Of a stretch of DNA of 64,000 nt, positions 45,136 through 56,177 are shown one piece after another. The DNA lies in NCBI RefSeq assembly GCF_001540865.1, contig NC_033631.1:9555133-9619132 (forward strand). The letters are read 5' to 3'. This DNA is from Ananas comosus (Eukaryota; Streptophyta; Magnoliopsida; Poales; Bromeliaceae). How positions within the stretch are numbered: position 1 is the first letter of the stretch; each line of letters starts with the position of its first letter. The notes beneath the pieces were generated by a model that saw only the letters and a list, made by a program, of their open reading frames with translations, searched no databases and was not told where the DNA came from. The translations under genes were made by a program, and so were the position numbers.

Positions 45136-45721
45136 TTAAGATATAATTAATTAAGGCTAAAATGTAGATAAGCCTTCTCTAAATATCCTGTTTTGCACTT
45201 TCCGCCCTTATCTTTTTAAAAATTCTCTATTTTACTCCCTTACAATTTAAAGTTGTAACACTTAGTCCAACACCATTATTACTTCGTTACTATTTTGTAC
45301 ATAAGTTATAGAATTTGTAGGAATGTAAAAAAATTTTATTTTTTCTCAAATTAGGTAACTTTATGAAATAATTCTTTTACTATTTACTGATTAACCTTTT
45401 TTTTTCCCGTCACTTCTAAAAGTAAAATGGATATATCAGTAGTTATCTACAATATATGCATGGAATGGTGACGTAGTTATTTATATAATTTTAAAGTTTG
45501 AGCGGACAAAATAAAAAAAAAAAATTTCAGGAGTAGTTTTTTCCATTTGAGGCTATAATTAAATAATAATTCTCATAAATGTAACGTGACAATTTGAAGA
45601 ACAAGCTCGGCCCAATGTCCGCAACTGGGGTGGCCTACGAAGCAAGCTCGGCCCAACGACTCGGTCCAAATGGTCGGTCCAAGGAATCGGGCTATGCCCA
45701 AGCCACTCCTCTCCCTTACGG

Positions 45722-45820
45722 ACACGTGGCACTCTCTCAGCGTCTATCCACACGTGGCACCGCCACCCCCGTTCCAATCTCCACGTCTCCCTCTCTCCAC
45801 TCCCCCACCGCCACGTGGGC
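45722..45820 (+). promoter_or_regulatory. Cluster of three ABRE/G-box motifs upstream of the LEA gene
   Basis: ACACGTGGC at 45722-45730, ACACGTGGC at 45750-45758 and CCACGTGGGC at 45811-45820, plus a CACGTC half site at about 45782. All are 110-210 bp upstream of the LEA ATG. CACGTG with GC/GG flanks is the bZIP (ABF/AREB) binding core. Multiple copies in this position are typical of ABA- and dehydration-induced genes, which fits the product. Confidence 0.85.
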
Positions 45821-45928
45821 AACGACCGTTACTATATGTAACGAAACATTGCTCTAAATAAAAAAGTGGAAAGAAATTTTTTTAAAAAAAAAAGAAAAGA
45901 AAAAAGAATTGAACAAGAGAGAATTAGA

Positions 45929-46504
45929 ATGGCACGAAGAGGCATGGGGGAGTTGAGTAATGCTATGGCGAGCGTGTTATTTGTGGTAGTGTTGTTGTTG
46001 TTCTCATTGTGTGGGCCGAGGCCGGCGTCGGCCTACGGCTCGGTGATGGAGAACGCGAAGGAGAGAGTGAACTTGGCGGCGGAGGAGGCGAAGGTGAGGG
46101 CTGCGGAGACGGCGCAGGACGCGAAGGAGACATCGGAGTCGTGGGCTGGGTGGGCCCGTGAGAAGATCTCTGAGTACTCCCCCTCTTTTAGCTTCTACCA
46201 TCTGTGCTAGCATATTTTAATCTAGGGAGTGAAAAACTATATGAATAGACCCTTGTCCTAAATGACAAAATTATAAATTTGCAAAACTTTTACTGGTGCT
46301 TTAGTCTCAAATTGTTGAAAAGTAACATTTCCATCAAATCACTCAGGTACATCTCCAAATGCACTATACTTGAGATATGATCCGCACCAGTTTTTACATT
46401 AAAAAACAATTTAATATCAATTATGAAATAAGTGGTTCATTTGTTTGAAAGGGAGAGTAATGCCTCTTTTATGAGAATGTTCAAGGACGAAAGTGTTGTA
46501 AGTT

Positions 46505-46547
<43 letters not shown>

Positions 46548-47452
46548 CGGACGCATAAGTGTGTTTTATAATCATGCAAATGTTCAAGGACGAAAATGTA
46601 CAAGTTGCAATTTCGATATTATACTGGGAGAATCCATATATTTCACCCTTTAATTCTACGGACTAATGTGTGTTTATGCGACTCTTTTTTATCGAAAGAG
46701 GGCTCAGGCTGAGGCACGAGAATGCGAGAGAGGCGGCTGAGGAGATGATGGACGAGGCGGGGGACATCGCCATGAAGACCAAGGACAAGATGTCGAATGC
46801 CGCATCCGGTATCATCCTGAAATTTTCGAATTTTGACAGTTAAAATCAAGTTTATCATTTTATTTTTTCATCTATTTTAGAGCACTTATTGAGTGTGAAT
46901 ATATAGGTGCATATGACTGTGGAGGGATGTTACGGAAATTCAAATAGTATATAAAATATTATCCGATGTGATATAAGATAATTCTGGACGTACTTAGTAA
47001 GTGTGAATAGGTGTATATGGATGTAGAGGGATGTTACGCGAATTCAAATACAGTATTTGATTTGACGTATACGAAACATTAAACTGGTGCGATATAAGAT
47101 AATTCTGGACGTATTATTAAACTCCAGGAGTAAAATTTTCGGTGCAGGAGCTGCAGAGATGACGTCGGAGAAAATGGGAGAGGCGAAAGACGCGATGACG
47201 GGGAAGGCGGGCGAGGCGAAGGAGCACATCATGCAGAAGGCAGAGGATGCCAAGGACAAGATGGCCGACGGAGCGGCAAACACCGCAGACGCGGCGCAGA
47301 GGGCCTACGAGGGAGCGAAGCAGAAGGTAGGGGAGACGTACGAGACAGCGAAGGAGACGATGACGGAGAACGCGAAGGCGAGCTACGAGGCCGCCAAGGA
47401 GACGGAGTCTCGGTTGGCCGGGGATTTGGGAGCCAAAATGGAGGAGCTGTGA
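45929..47452 (+). CDS. Late embryogenesis abundant (LEA_4/group 3-like) protein with N-terminal hydrophobic segment
   Basis: Predicted hydrophilic, largely alpha-helical stress protein that protects membranes or proteins during desiccation. Exons are 45929-46173, 46699-46808 and 47148-47452. Joining GA|GT to AAAG|A restores ISEGLRLRHENAREAAEEMM, and G|GT to CAG|GA restores SGAAEMTSEKM. The total is 219 residues. Residues about 14-42 are hydrophobic (ASVLFVVVLLLFSLC, then PRPASAYG), a signal peptide or membrane anchor suggesting the secretory route. The rest is rich in Ala, Lys and Glu with degenerate 11-residue repeats such as AAETAQDAKET, AYEGAKQKVGE and TYETAKETMTENAKASYEAA. The ATG at 45929 was chosen because it precedes the hydrophobic segment; another ATG at 45944 is possible. 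The G-box cluster upstream supports ABA-responsive expression. Confidence 0.9.
46509..46541. repeat. (TA)n microsatellite in LEA intron 1
   Basis: About 16 TA units. The surrounding GTTCAAGGACGAAA occurs on both sides, so a short duplication flanks it. Confidence 0.9.
46893..47112. repeat. Two-copy tandem repeat of about 110-120 bp in LEA intron 2
   Basis: GTGTGAAT, GGAGGGATGTTACG, AATTCAAATA and ATAAGATAATTCTGGACGTA occur in the same order twice. The second copy carries about ten extra bases before the last motif. Confidence 0.8.
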
Positions 47453-49585
47453 AGGGTATCAGAGTTTCTTATGAGGCTTAGAAGAGGCTGGGGAGGTTTT
47501 TAAGTGCATCTCTCTGACTCTTTTCTTTAATCTTCTTTTCTTTTCTCTTTTTGGGTCTTTTTAATCTGGGCAGTTTCCTGAGGTTTTGGCGACCTTTTAA
47601 TTTTGTGTTTTGGTACTGTATTTATATGCAGAGTGATCTTCGACATGCTGTTGCTGCGAGTGATCTGAAGCGTGTTCCCATGACACACACTTGTTATTTT
47701 TTTGCTTAAATAAAATTTGGCTAAATACTCTTGCTCGTTCTATATAAATTATAAAGCACTGCACGTATTCCAAATTAATTCATCGTAATATATATACTGT
47801 ATAGAAGGCGTATACTTTTAGTCTTAAAGTTTATTAGTTGTAATTTTTGCTCGGAATACGCGAAGTATGATATTTTACTCTTTTAAATATTCTACATTAT
47901 AAAGAATCTACTTACGATGCAACAATAAATAAAACTGCTACACTACTTGCAATATTAGCCATTCAATACTATTCAAGAAACTAGATTATGAAATTGTTAT
48001 TGCAACAATTTGAAAAAGCTTGAAATTACAAGAATAATCTCTTACATTTTGAGTTAGAAATTGCAATAAAGTGAGACTAAATATTACAATCACCTCATAG
48101 TTAATTACAATTCTCAATTGAAATCGAATCACTAAAGTGGGCTATCTCCTATAATTAAGGAACAAAAGTGTAGAATTTACTTATTGACTGTCCTTATCGC
48201 AAGTATGAACAACTTGAAATGGTTTGGTATCTAACTACTTCCAAATTCGAATGCTATGTTTAATCACATTCTAGCTAAATTTTCTAAAAAAAAAATCAAT
48301 CAGATTATAGAAATATTTGAAACACTTTTTGTGTAAATGCATCATTTATACCAAAATTTATTTAACACAACTACTCAGATATAAATATAAAACCCAATTC
48401 AATTAAAAAAAAACGTTTATCACCAACCAACTACTCAGTCCAGTCGACTTCAATTACAAATAGAAAAAACCAAAAAAAAAAAAATTGATCACCATCTTTC
48501 TTCCTCTTCCTCCCCCGCTCGCCGACCGGTAATGATTCCAGCAGCTAGAATTCGGCTCGCCAAGGATCTTGCAACGAATCAGTACGGAACTACGATCGCC
48601 ACATCCTTTCGCCACATATCCTGAAAAGGGATGCAATTCAGAACCCGGCCGGCTACATATAGACGACCCAATATAGAGCAACACTTAAAAAATTCAACAA
48701 TTTATCCCAGCAGCTCTTTTTTTTTTTACCCGTACTATATTATAAAGTATCGATATACACATACGTTTTATTTGGTTGGTAGACTCAAAAAAAAAAGTGT
48801 AATTATTTTAAAAACTTTTTTAAAATTAAAAGTACTCATCTAAATGCACCAGAATTCAAGATGTCCATGCATATTAGCCACAGTTTATAATTTTTCGGTC
48901 ATAATAACTTAAAATGCAAAAATTCATATCAAATTGGGCGACTAATGCTGACAACAAGCCCATCTAAGATGAATATTTCTTCTACTTTTTGTGCGATCGT
49001 GTCCTTAAACAGAGATAAAACTCACAAAAAATGTTGAAATAATATATATTTGAATGTTGGCTTAACAACAATTAAGCATTTTTAATGAAATTGGATTTTC
49101 ACTATTATGGATCTTTAGTCGTTTTTTCAAAGTAACCTCGAATTATAAAATTACATCCAAAATCCTAAACGGGTGTGAGGGAACGTGCACAGCACGTCGG
49201 CTATTATGTTAAGTGATCCTTTACTCCTAAGCTTTAATTATTGGGGATTTGAAAGGTACATCTTTATCTTATTAAATGATGTTTCATCATATCAATTAAT
49301 GATCAAATCATAGACCGGACCACCACATGATTTAAACCAATGGATTCTATTGTGTTTTGACAATTATATAATATAATTTTCTTTGTAGATATGGAAAATA
49401 AATTCCGAGCAATAGTCTCTCCAGTAATTTTTTCACTCTTTTTAAATACAGAAAAAAATATTCTGTCAAATTAAATTAAAAATTAATTATTTATTTAATA
49501 AACAAACTGAATGCGCGCTAAATTTTTAAATTTAAAATATTAACAAGCCGAACACAAATTAAAATCAATTTACTCGTAGTTTTCT

Positions 49586-49590
<5 letters not shown>
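47453..49590. other. 3' flank of the LEA gene and intergenic DNA
   Basis: The first 250 bp probably includes the LEA 3' untranslated region. A GC-richer patch at about 48490-48660 (CCTCCCCCGCTCGCCGACCG) has short open frames on the minus strand but matches no family I know. The rest is AT-rich, with a (TA)n tract at 49591-49623. Confidence 0.45.
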
Positions 49591-49626
<36 letters not shown>

Positions 49627-49699
49627 AGCTAAATATTTTCTACAAGTATTAATATTTCTTTACTTTTAACTTTTATATGGATATTGTTTACTATTTGAT

Positions 49700-49871
49700 T
49701 TTTAGGCCAGCTCAAATGCATAAAGATTATATTCTATAAATTTTAATTATGAGATTATTAACTATTTGCGAGCTGGCTCATATTCAGCTTATTAATAACA
49801 AACTGGCTTACTATTTTAATAAGTCAGCTCGTATTCAGTTCGTTTATTACCTAAGCACGATGACAGCCCTA
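49700..49871. mobile_element. hAT-like element, right part
   Basis: GCGAGCTGGCTCATATTCAG and AAGTCAGCTCGTATTCAG lead to the terminus GATGACAGCCCTA, which inverted reads TAGGGCTGTCATC and fits the TAGGGGTGTCAA ends of the other hAT-like elements here. The left end is not clear. Confidence 0.5.
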
Positions 49872-50043
49872 CTTGTATGTGCATCTATAATATTATGTGA
49901 ATAACATTGTTCATGCAGCACTTACCCTCACAACAAGGCCAAGCAAAATGTGTCTGCCCTAAAAACATCAATCCAACAATGAAGTACTAGGACAGATGCA
50001 TCCGAGTCTAGTGTTTGAGTTAAGAGAAACAAAATAATGCGCA

Positions 50044-50440
50044 AAACAATTTTATTTAGAAAGGATTAATTGCACAATTGCTCCTCAAATTATATAGTGC
50101 TGGTGACACTTCTGGTACTCAAAACTTTAATTTATTATAATTTTTAGCTCGAACTTTTAAATTTGCTTTAAACTTAATTTAGTTTACTAAATATTATTGA
50201 TATATCGTTAATGTTAAAGTGATATAACAATATTATGATTAATGACACACTAATAATCAAATATCACATCACTTTTATATCGGCAATACGTTAACATTTA
50301 GTCAATTAAATTGAATCGTGAAATCTGATTGTAACATTTCTGAAAGTTCAAATAAAAAATTATAACAAATTAAATTTTGAGTATCAAATATCAGCCACTT
50401 CATAGTTTGAGGAACAAATGTGCAATGTACCCATTCAGAA
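50044..50440. mobile_element. MITE-like element with inverted ends
   Basis: GCACAATTGCTCCTCAAATT on the left corresponds to the inverse of TTTGAGGAACAAATGTGCAA on the right. The inside is AT-rich and also partly self-complementary (CTCAAAACTTTAATTTATTA against its inverse near 50370). No coding sequence. Confidence 0.65.
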
Positions 50441-50649
50441 ATTAAACTAAGTCTATAATAACATCCACCCAAAGTTAGCTAAGTATACAACATGAGATCT
50501 TACCTAGAGTCCAAGTAAACCTTTCAAGGCACCAGAGAAACAAATATTTAGATCGACTTGGAGAAATTTCATACAGCTTATGTTCAATATAACCGTCTCC
50601 ATGCATCCATTATGTTTTGTTTCTATCAAAACAACTCAACTACTATTAT

Positions 50650-51095
50650 ACCAAAATAAGACACCACCGAAAGTAATATAACAATAAAAACCCTGTGTAA
50701 TATATTTGAGTTTTCACTCATCACAGGTAATAATAGCAGGAAATTTAAATGTTTCATCTCGCACAAAATTTTAAGTCCTCAACGACTGATATATATAATT
50801 TCATATATCAGAATATCGGTGCTATTATCTAACCTTTATTGTGTGCGTGTGCATATATGTATATATGTTGCTATACAATAACATCAAAATAAGACATCAT
50901 TGAAATCAACATAGCAGTAGAAACCTGGAGTAATAGATTTCGAGTTTACACCCAGATGTAACAATAGCAGGCAATCTACATGATTTATTTTGCCCAAAAA
51001 CAGACTTATTTTAAGTCCCCAACGGCTAATATATATGATTTTATATATCAGGATATAGATGCTATTATGTAACCTTTATTTGAATTCTCTCAGCC
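50650..51095. repeat. Diverged tandem duplication, unit about 233 bp
   Basis: AAAATAAGACA, AACCTGG/ACCCTG, AATAGCAGG, TTTTAAGTCC, ATATATCAG and TGCTATTAT(G/C)TAACC occur in the same order at about 50652 and again about 233 bp later. The function is unknown. Confidence 0.8.
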
Positions 51096-54000
51096 ATTAA
51101 CTTATAGCATGAATAGCCACATAAAGAAAGCATATATTTCTACAATGCGCATTACAAACATGCTACTTGTAAATGAAATCACGGTAGAAGAAATAATAAC
51201 AGCAATAAAATGCAGCAACTTATTTTGTTCCCAAGAAAGCTAGGAGCACATCGCTGGATTACCGAGCAAATAAGAGAACTAATCTCAAGCGTTGGAACAG
51301 TTTATACTTGCTATTGCTAGCCTTGATTCACTTACTGATATTAATTGGAAAAATATCACTTGTCTGTACACAGGATGTTATGTATATTTCAATGATGTTT
51401 TGCACAAAATAGCATAAAAAACCTAAATGAATAGCTGAACTTCGACTATCTCAGTGGATAGGTTACAATTATGTGCGAACAGGTTATAATTATTCTTTTA
51501 TGTGTTTGTGCATGTGGATTTTCTTTTCTTTTCTTTTCTTTTTCTGAATATATTTTTGGGTGGGAATCCTGTACCACTGGTAAAAAAAGTACAAGATGAA
51601 TGCGAACTTTTGAGTAATCTGAATATTACTAAACCTTTCAAAAGTGTGATTTCACTAACCTTTCAACAGTTTCATTGCATCCTCAGTTGGCTGCACCGAG
51701 TGCATGTGTCTTCCTGGCACGTCATCTCCAACTGTCTTTGATGCATCTCATGTGCTTTTAATCCAATCATCGAATTCATAAGTAGAGAATACATTAGTTG
51801 ATGGAGATTGAATCAAACAAGAAAAAGGACATATGAAGTCACCGCATGTGCAAAACAAGTTTTGAAAGCCTGGGTAGTCATTTCTAAATTAACCAACAGT
51901 CAAGAATTTTGTAAGTTTAAACCTTTTTTTTCACTGTAATTGTAAGTTTTACCATGTGTAATAGTAGAGCATCATCAGAGTCGAACAGGAACACAATTAA
52001 TATACATAGACTCTGGAATTTTCCTTCCATCACCTTAAATGCTATATAAACAATCTCCTACATTCTACACATATTTTATATAAAGGACGCTTACTAACCA
52101 CACATATTGTGAAATTTCCAGAACAAAAGAAAATAGTATGCAGTATGAGCTGGTATTGTGTATAAAATTAGCAATATTCTTATATTAGTATGCTAGGCTG
52201 CAGTATGAATTTATGTTAGCTAATAGCGACTCTTTTTTACCACTAGTTTATGTGTTTCAGCCTGAGTACATGTGCAAAACAAGAATTCTAAACACACCAA
52301 AACTTCCTAATTCTGTAGCACTTCAACAAAAAGAGTAGATATGCATAATAAAGTATAAACACCACAACGCTGAAAAAAGAAAATTGCCAACTATCCTGAG
52401 ATGACGTTCAGTTGCAAAAAAAGGATCTATTGCCCACTTTGGTCCAACTTTTGAAACAGTCTATCTAATTCATAAAGCATCGAACAAGCATTTGGTAAAT
52501 AAAATGTCTGAAGCTTTTGTCGTGGCGGAAAGCTAAAATAAGCTTTGGGGTTATAAAAGCAGAAGCTACAATTTGCACCTTCTATGAGGAAGCTATCTGA
52601 TACATTTTGATGGAAAAACAGTTACTACTGCCTCCAAACCTATAGAGCTGGGCCAACTAATGCAGGTAGTTTTCCCCCTTCAACAAAACAAACTCGTAAG
52701 CAAAGTAACAAACGCAAAATAAGATAAAAACTACGGTAAGCCTCTGAGCAAAAACAATAAGAAAGGGTGCATTTTAAAGAGAAAATACGATTAAGGGACA
52801 TACGGAAACCGTCTCAACGCAAATGGTAATCTTGAATAAGTTAGTTTTATAAATCTAATTGTCATTATGGAGAAAGATCAAATTGGACAGCGCATGAAAG
52901 TCTAAAGATACAATAATGTAAGCTAGGCTAGGGAGTTTTCAACCGCACTTCCTCTTAGTATTTCTAACTTTTTACACATTGGTTCGGCATCGGCTTATAC
53001 AGCTCGTTCTGAAATCAAGCTCGTTCTGAAACCAAGTTGAGAGCAAAAACCTTGATGGGTGTCCAGCTGAACGCAGCTTAAAGTACGTGCTTGATGCAAA
53101 TCCAACGGACAAAAAGTTGAGGACCAAGAGGGAAACCCTAGACTCGCTTGTAATAGTACAACAGTGTGAACTTTGCTCTTTTACATTCAATGCTTCATTA
53201 TGACAAACATACTGACTCATGCCAGTGGATGGACAGTAGCCATGTGACAAGGGATATCAATAGACCCTTCCCATCCCTTTCTGTCCTAAAAACAAGAGAA
53301 AATTTTGGCAATATACAATGCAAACCCCAATCCTTATTACGACCACAAAACAGTAGAAATGGAAAGAACATGCTGCATCAATTAAATGACCTTAACAACC
53401 GTAGTCTAATGCCCAACTGGTCAATTAACTGGAGATAGAAAAAGCAGAAGAAAACAAAAGAGCATGAAATAGAAACCCTTTCACTTCCTAACCAGATCAC
53501 CCTTACACTTCCTAACCAGATCATTTAGCTACTTAAATGTTATCAGCATTCAATAGATAGATCAAACTTGCTGAGTGTGATTATCACATGAGTGAGCATA
53601 ATTAATCTCATTTAATGCAAAGACCCACTCCAGTAATGAAATTCAAAGAGTACCATCTCTAAGCAATTAATGAGATGTTTCTCTTGGTTAGGGTCTCTCG
53701 GAAAATGCTGACAAAGAAGAAGATGTAGGAGAAGCTTGGAGAGTACCATTAATAGGGCTTTAATGTCCCTTTGACCACATAATCAACTAGTGCACCAAGC
53801 CAAAAATATCTTGTAGTAAACACTAAACAGTGAAATAGTTCCATCCCCATCCTTGATCCTCCTTTCTCCTTCTTCGATCTAACCAAGGAAAAGGAGATCC
53901 AAGGAGAATGCAGAAGATAAAACATATTTGAAAAGCAAGGAAGTAGAGAAACCCAAGAAGAAGAAGAAGAAGAAGAAGAAGATGAAGATAAGGAGGAGAA

Positions 54001-54110
54001 TGAGTACTTTCCTTCTCTTTGCCTTTGTCTAAGTGAGAAGCCCAAGAGATATATAAAAAATGATGTTGGGGGTGGGGTGTGGTGTGGTGTGGTGTGGTGC
54101 GGCTCCTCTT
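51096..54110. other. Long region without a recognised gene, downstream of the ZF-HD gene
   Basis: Less AT-rich than transposon areas and without obvious elements apart from a MITE-like part near 52440-52600 (GCATTTGGTAAATAAAATG). Short minus-strand open stretches, for example VGDDVPGRHMHSVQPTEDAM at about 51680-51750 (followed by a good AG|GTTAGT donor) and a 92-codon frame at 52972-53250, match nothing I know. The 350 bp next to 54110 should contain the ZF-HD 3' untranslated region; a (GAA)n tract is at 53957-53980. Confidence 0.4.
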
Positions 54111-55060
54111 TTAGGGCTCCTGCTGTTCTTGGGATTGTTGTAGCAGCTGCTGCTGCTGCTGCTGCTGCTGCTGCGGCAGAAGCTGCTTTCTGCTGGAGTG
54201 CTTGTTGTTGTGCATCCACACTTTGAGAACTTGCCGCCGCACCCCGACCTCGGAGCAGAACTGCTCCACTAGGGCTTCGTCCTGCTTCTGGATCCTCCAC
54301 CCGACCCTCTCAGCGAACTCCATCATCCTCTCCTTCTGCTCCGCCGTGAACTTCGTGCGGAAGCGCTTCCGCGGCCCCGCCGCGCCCGCCGCGGCTGCCG
54401 CGGCGGCGGCGACGGCAGCGGCGGCGGCGTCGAGGCGCTCCTCGCTGGACGACTCCGTGGTGGTGCCCCCGCTCCCGCTGGTGTGCACCGCGCCGCGGGA
54501 GGGGCTCGTGGGGAAGCCGAAGCCGCCGCCGCCGCCGCTGAGATGGAAGTGCTTCTGGGAGGGGTGCGGCGGGGGGAGGAGGAGGGGGAGGCGCGCGGCG
54601 GCTGCGGCTGCTGCGGCGGCCGCGGCGCGGTGGTAGTCGGCGGCGGGGGCGTCGCGGCGGTGGAAGCTGCGGTGGCAGTCGCACGCGGCGCACTTGAGGG
54701 GGTCGTCCGGCGCGGGCATGAACTCGCCGCACCCGTCCACCACGTGGCCCCCCAGCGCCGCCGCGTGGTTGCGGAGGCACTCCCTGTACCGCGCCGCCGC
54801 CGCCGCCGCCGCCGCGTCCGATGCCACGTTTTGAACCGCCGATGCCGATGCCGATGCCGCCGCCTTTGCGGAGATTGGAGTCAAAAGATGAGACGACTGA
54901 GAGTCCAGCGGATGCCCCGCAGGATAACTACCGTTTCTGCATCCTCCTCCTCCTCCTCCTCCTCCTCCTCCTCTTGGGGAAAGCAAAGAAGAGGCCGAGG
55001 GAGAGGAAGAGGACGGTCTCGTAAAAGCGGAGCCTCTAATGGGAAGAGGATTATTGCTAC

Positions 55061-55097
<37 letters not shown>

Positions 55098-55160
55098 ATT
55101 GTTGTAGCTTAAAGAAGAGGGAAGACCCATATCATCATCTTGGTTACTACGGAATTCCAT
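54111..55160 (-). CDS. ZHD: Zinc finger homeodomain (ZF-HD/ZHD) transcription factor
   Basis: Plant-specific nuclear transcription factor; the N-terminal zinc finger mediates dimerisation and the C-terminal homeodomain binds DNA. It is a single exon of 349 residues, as usual for the family, starting [16 protein letters not shown]. The ZF-HD dimerisation domain lies at about residues 124-170: [46 protein letters not shown]. The homeodomain is at about 264-326: [59 protein letters not shown]. Between them are long Ala tracts; the N-terminus has a run of Asn coded by AAC/AAT repeats and a Gly run, and the C-terminus a run of Gln coded by CAG. These homopolymers are likely length-variable. The coding region is very GC-rich, so long open frames also occur on the opposite strand and in other frames; they are shadows. 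The exact ZHD subgroup cannot be fixed by eye. Confidence 0.96.
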
Positions 55161-55812
55161 TTAAATTATCCCCACTCACTACAACCCCGGCCTCTCTCAA
55201 CCCATCAAACACACACACACATATTCCAACCACCAAATTTCAGGTGCTCAAAAGAGAGCTGGGAAAACCCAACTCGCAGTTTCCCAACAGCAGCAACGAC
55301 AACAAACCACAACAACAGCAACAGTCTGCCAGCCAGCCAGCGAAAGGGGTGGGGAGGTGTGTGTGTGTGTCCAGTAGGGTGTGGGCTCGGCGAATCGAGA
55401 AGATCTCAGCTCTCTTATTATTATTGCACCACCCACATGGAGAGAGAGAGATAGATAAATAGAGAGAGAGAGAGAGAGAGAGGGAGGGAGGTGAGAGTGA
55501 CTTAACAGCGAAGTGCAGCACTTAAAAGCGGCAGCGGCAGCAGCAGCAGCAGCAGCAGCAGCGGAAGCAACTGCGCATGTGGGAAGAGAGAGATTGGAGC
55601 ATGGAAATGATGGGATCGAGAGAGAGAGGTTTAAGATTTGGTTTCTAACCAGGATTCAGGATTCGAGTAAGGGGAAAAAAAAAAAAAAGAAAAAGATGGA
55701 AAAGAGAAAGGATAATTAAAAAACAAAAAATTGAAGAAGATAAATTTGAGGTTAGGGTGGGGGTGTGAGATGAGGGAAGAGGGAGTCTGAGGAAGTGAAG
55801 GGATGTGGGAGA

Positions 55813-55862
<50 letters not shown>

Positions 55863-55863
55863 C
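55161..55863. other. Upstream region of the ZF-HD gene with several microsatellites
   Basis: The promoter and 5' leader for the minus-strand gene should lie here. It contains (AC)n near 55208, CAA/CAG-rich runs near 55285-55325, (GA)n at 55458-55481, (CAG)n at 55532-55562 and (GA)n at 55815-55860. GA/CT-rich leaders are common in plant regulatory genes. No clear TATA box was found. Confidence 0.5.
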
Positions 55864-55974
55864 CTTGATGTAGACGTTCTCCGCCGCCTTCTCCTCCTCG
55901 CCGAGGACCTTTCCACCGCCGGAGGAGGAGAGCCTCCTTGTCGCCACGAACCTCGCTGCCATCCTCGTCGCCAT
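55864..55974 (-). CDS. Orphan first exon of a mitochondrial At2g27730/IF1-like small protein
   Basis: Reads MATRMAARFVATRRLSSSGG then GKVLGEEEKAAENVYIK, 37 codons ending at an AAG|GTCTCT donor. The N-terminus has the Arg- and Ser-rich character of a mitochondrial presequence. KVLGEEEKAAENVYIK matches the N-terminal part of Arabidopsis At2g27730, a small mitochondrial protein with an ATPase-inhibitor-like (IATP) region, where KKMEQEKLEKLAR should follow. I find no downstream exons on the minus strand in the 700 bp before the ZF-HD gene or beyond it. A (GA)n microsatellite starts right after the donor and an N lies 40 bp upstream (56014). It is therefore a truncated gene, a captured fragment, or a gene broken by assembly. 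Confidence 0.6.
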
Positions 55975-56130
55975 TTTCTCCTCGCCCAAGCTGACTCTAG
56001 TAAGACAGAGCTANTTATTATTATTATTATTATGTTTAACATTAGCTGTATCTCATTAGAAAAGCGAGTCGCCCTTTTTATCCCGCACCCGAAATGAAAT
56101 TGACAATACTATATGTGAGTCTCTCTCTAC

Positions 56131-56133
<3 letters not shown>

Positions 56134-56166
<33 letters not shown>
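56134..56166. repeat. (TA)n microsatellite
   Basis: About 16 TA units just left of a family D element. Confidence 0.9.
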
Positions 56167-56171
<5 letters not shown>

Positions 56172-56177
56172 TATATA

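Larger units (their letters stand above)
43487..45286. repeat. 1.8-kb tandem duplication, copy 2
   Basis: Begins right after the N with TTTTTTTTATATAATTTAAC and ends CCATTATTACTTCG before continuing into unique sequence. It holds the same SINE-like, SINE and family A elements as copy 1, in the same order. The differences are the kind expected between alleles or recent paralogues. Confidence 0.92.

Noticed and set aside
51680..51760. Possible exon on the minus strand (VGDDVPGRHMHSVQPTEDAM)
   Set aside because: There is a good donor site, but no acceptable acceptor with a pyrimidine tract and no neighbouring exons, so it is not listed as a gene.
54483..55112. 209-codon plus-strand frame opposite the ZF-HD gene
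   Set aside because: Shadow frame of a GC-rich, repeat-containing coding region; no domain, and the minus strand holds the complete ZF-HD protein.
55752..56042. Minus-strand frame of 96 codons rich in Arg and Ser
   Set aside because: It is a shifted frame over the At2g27730-like exon and the GA repeat, and it includes an N.
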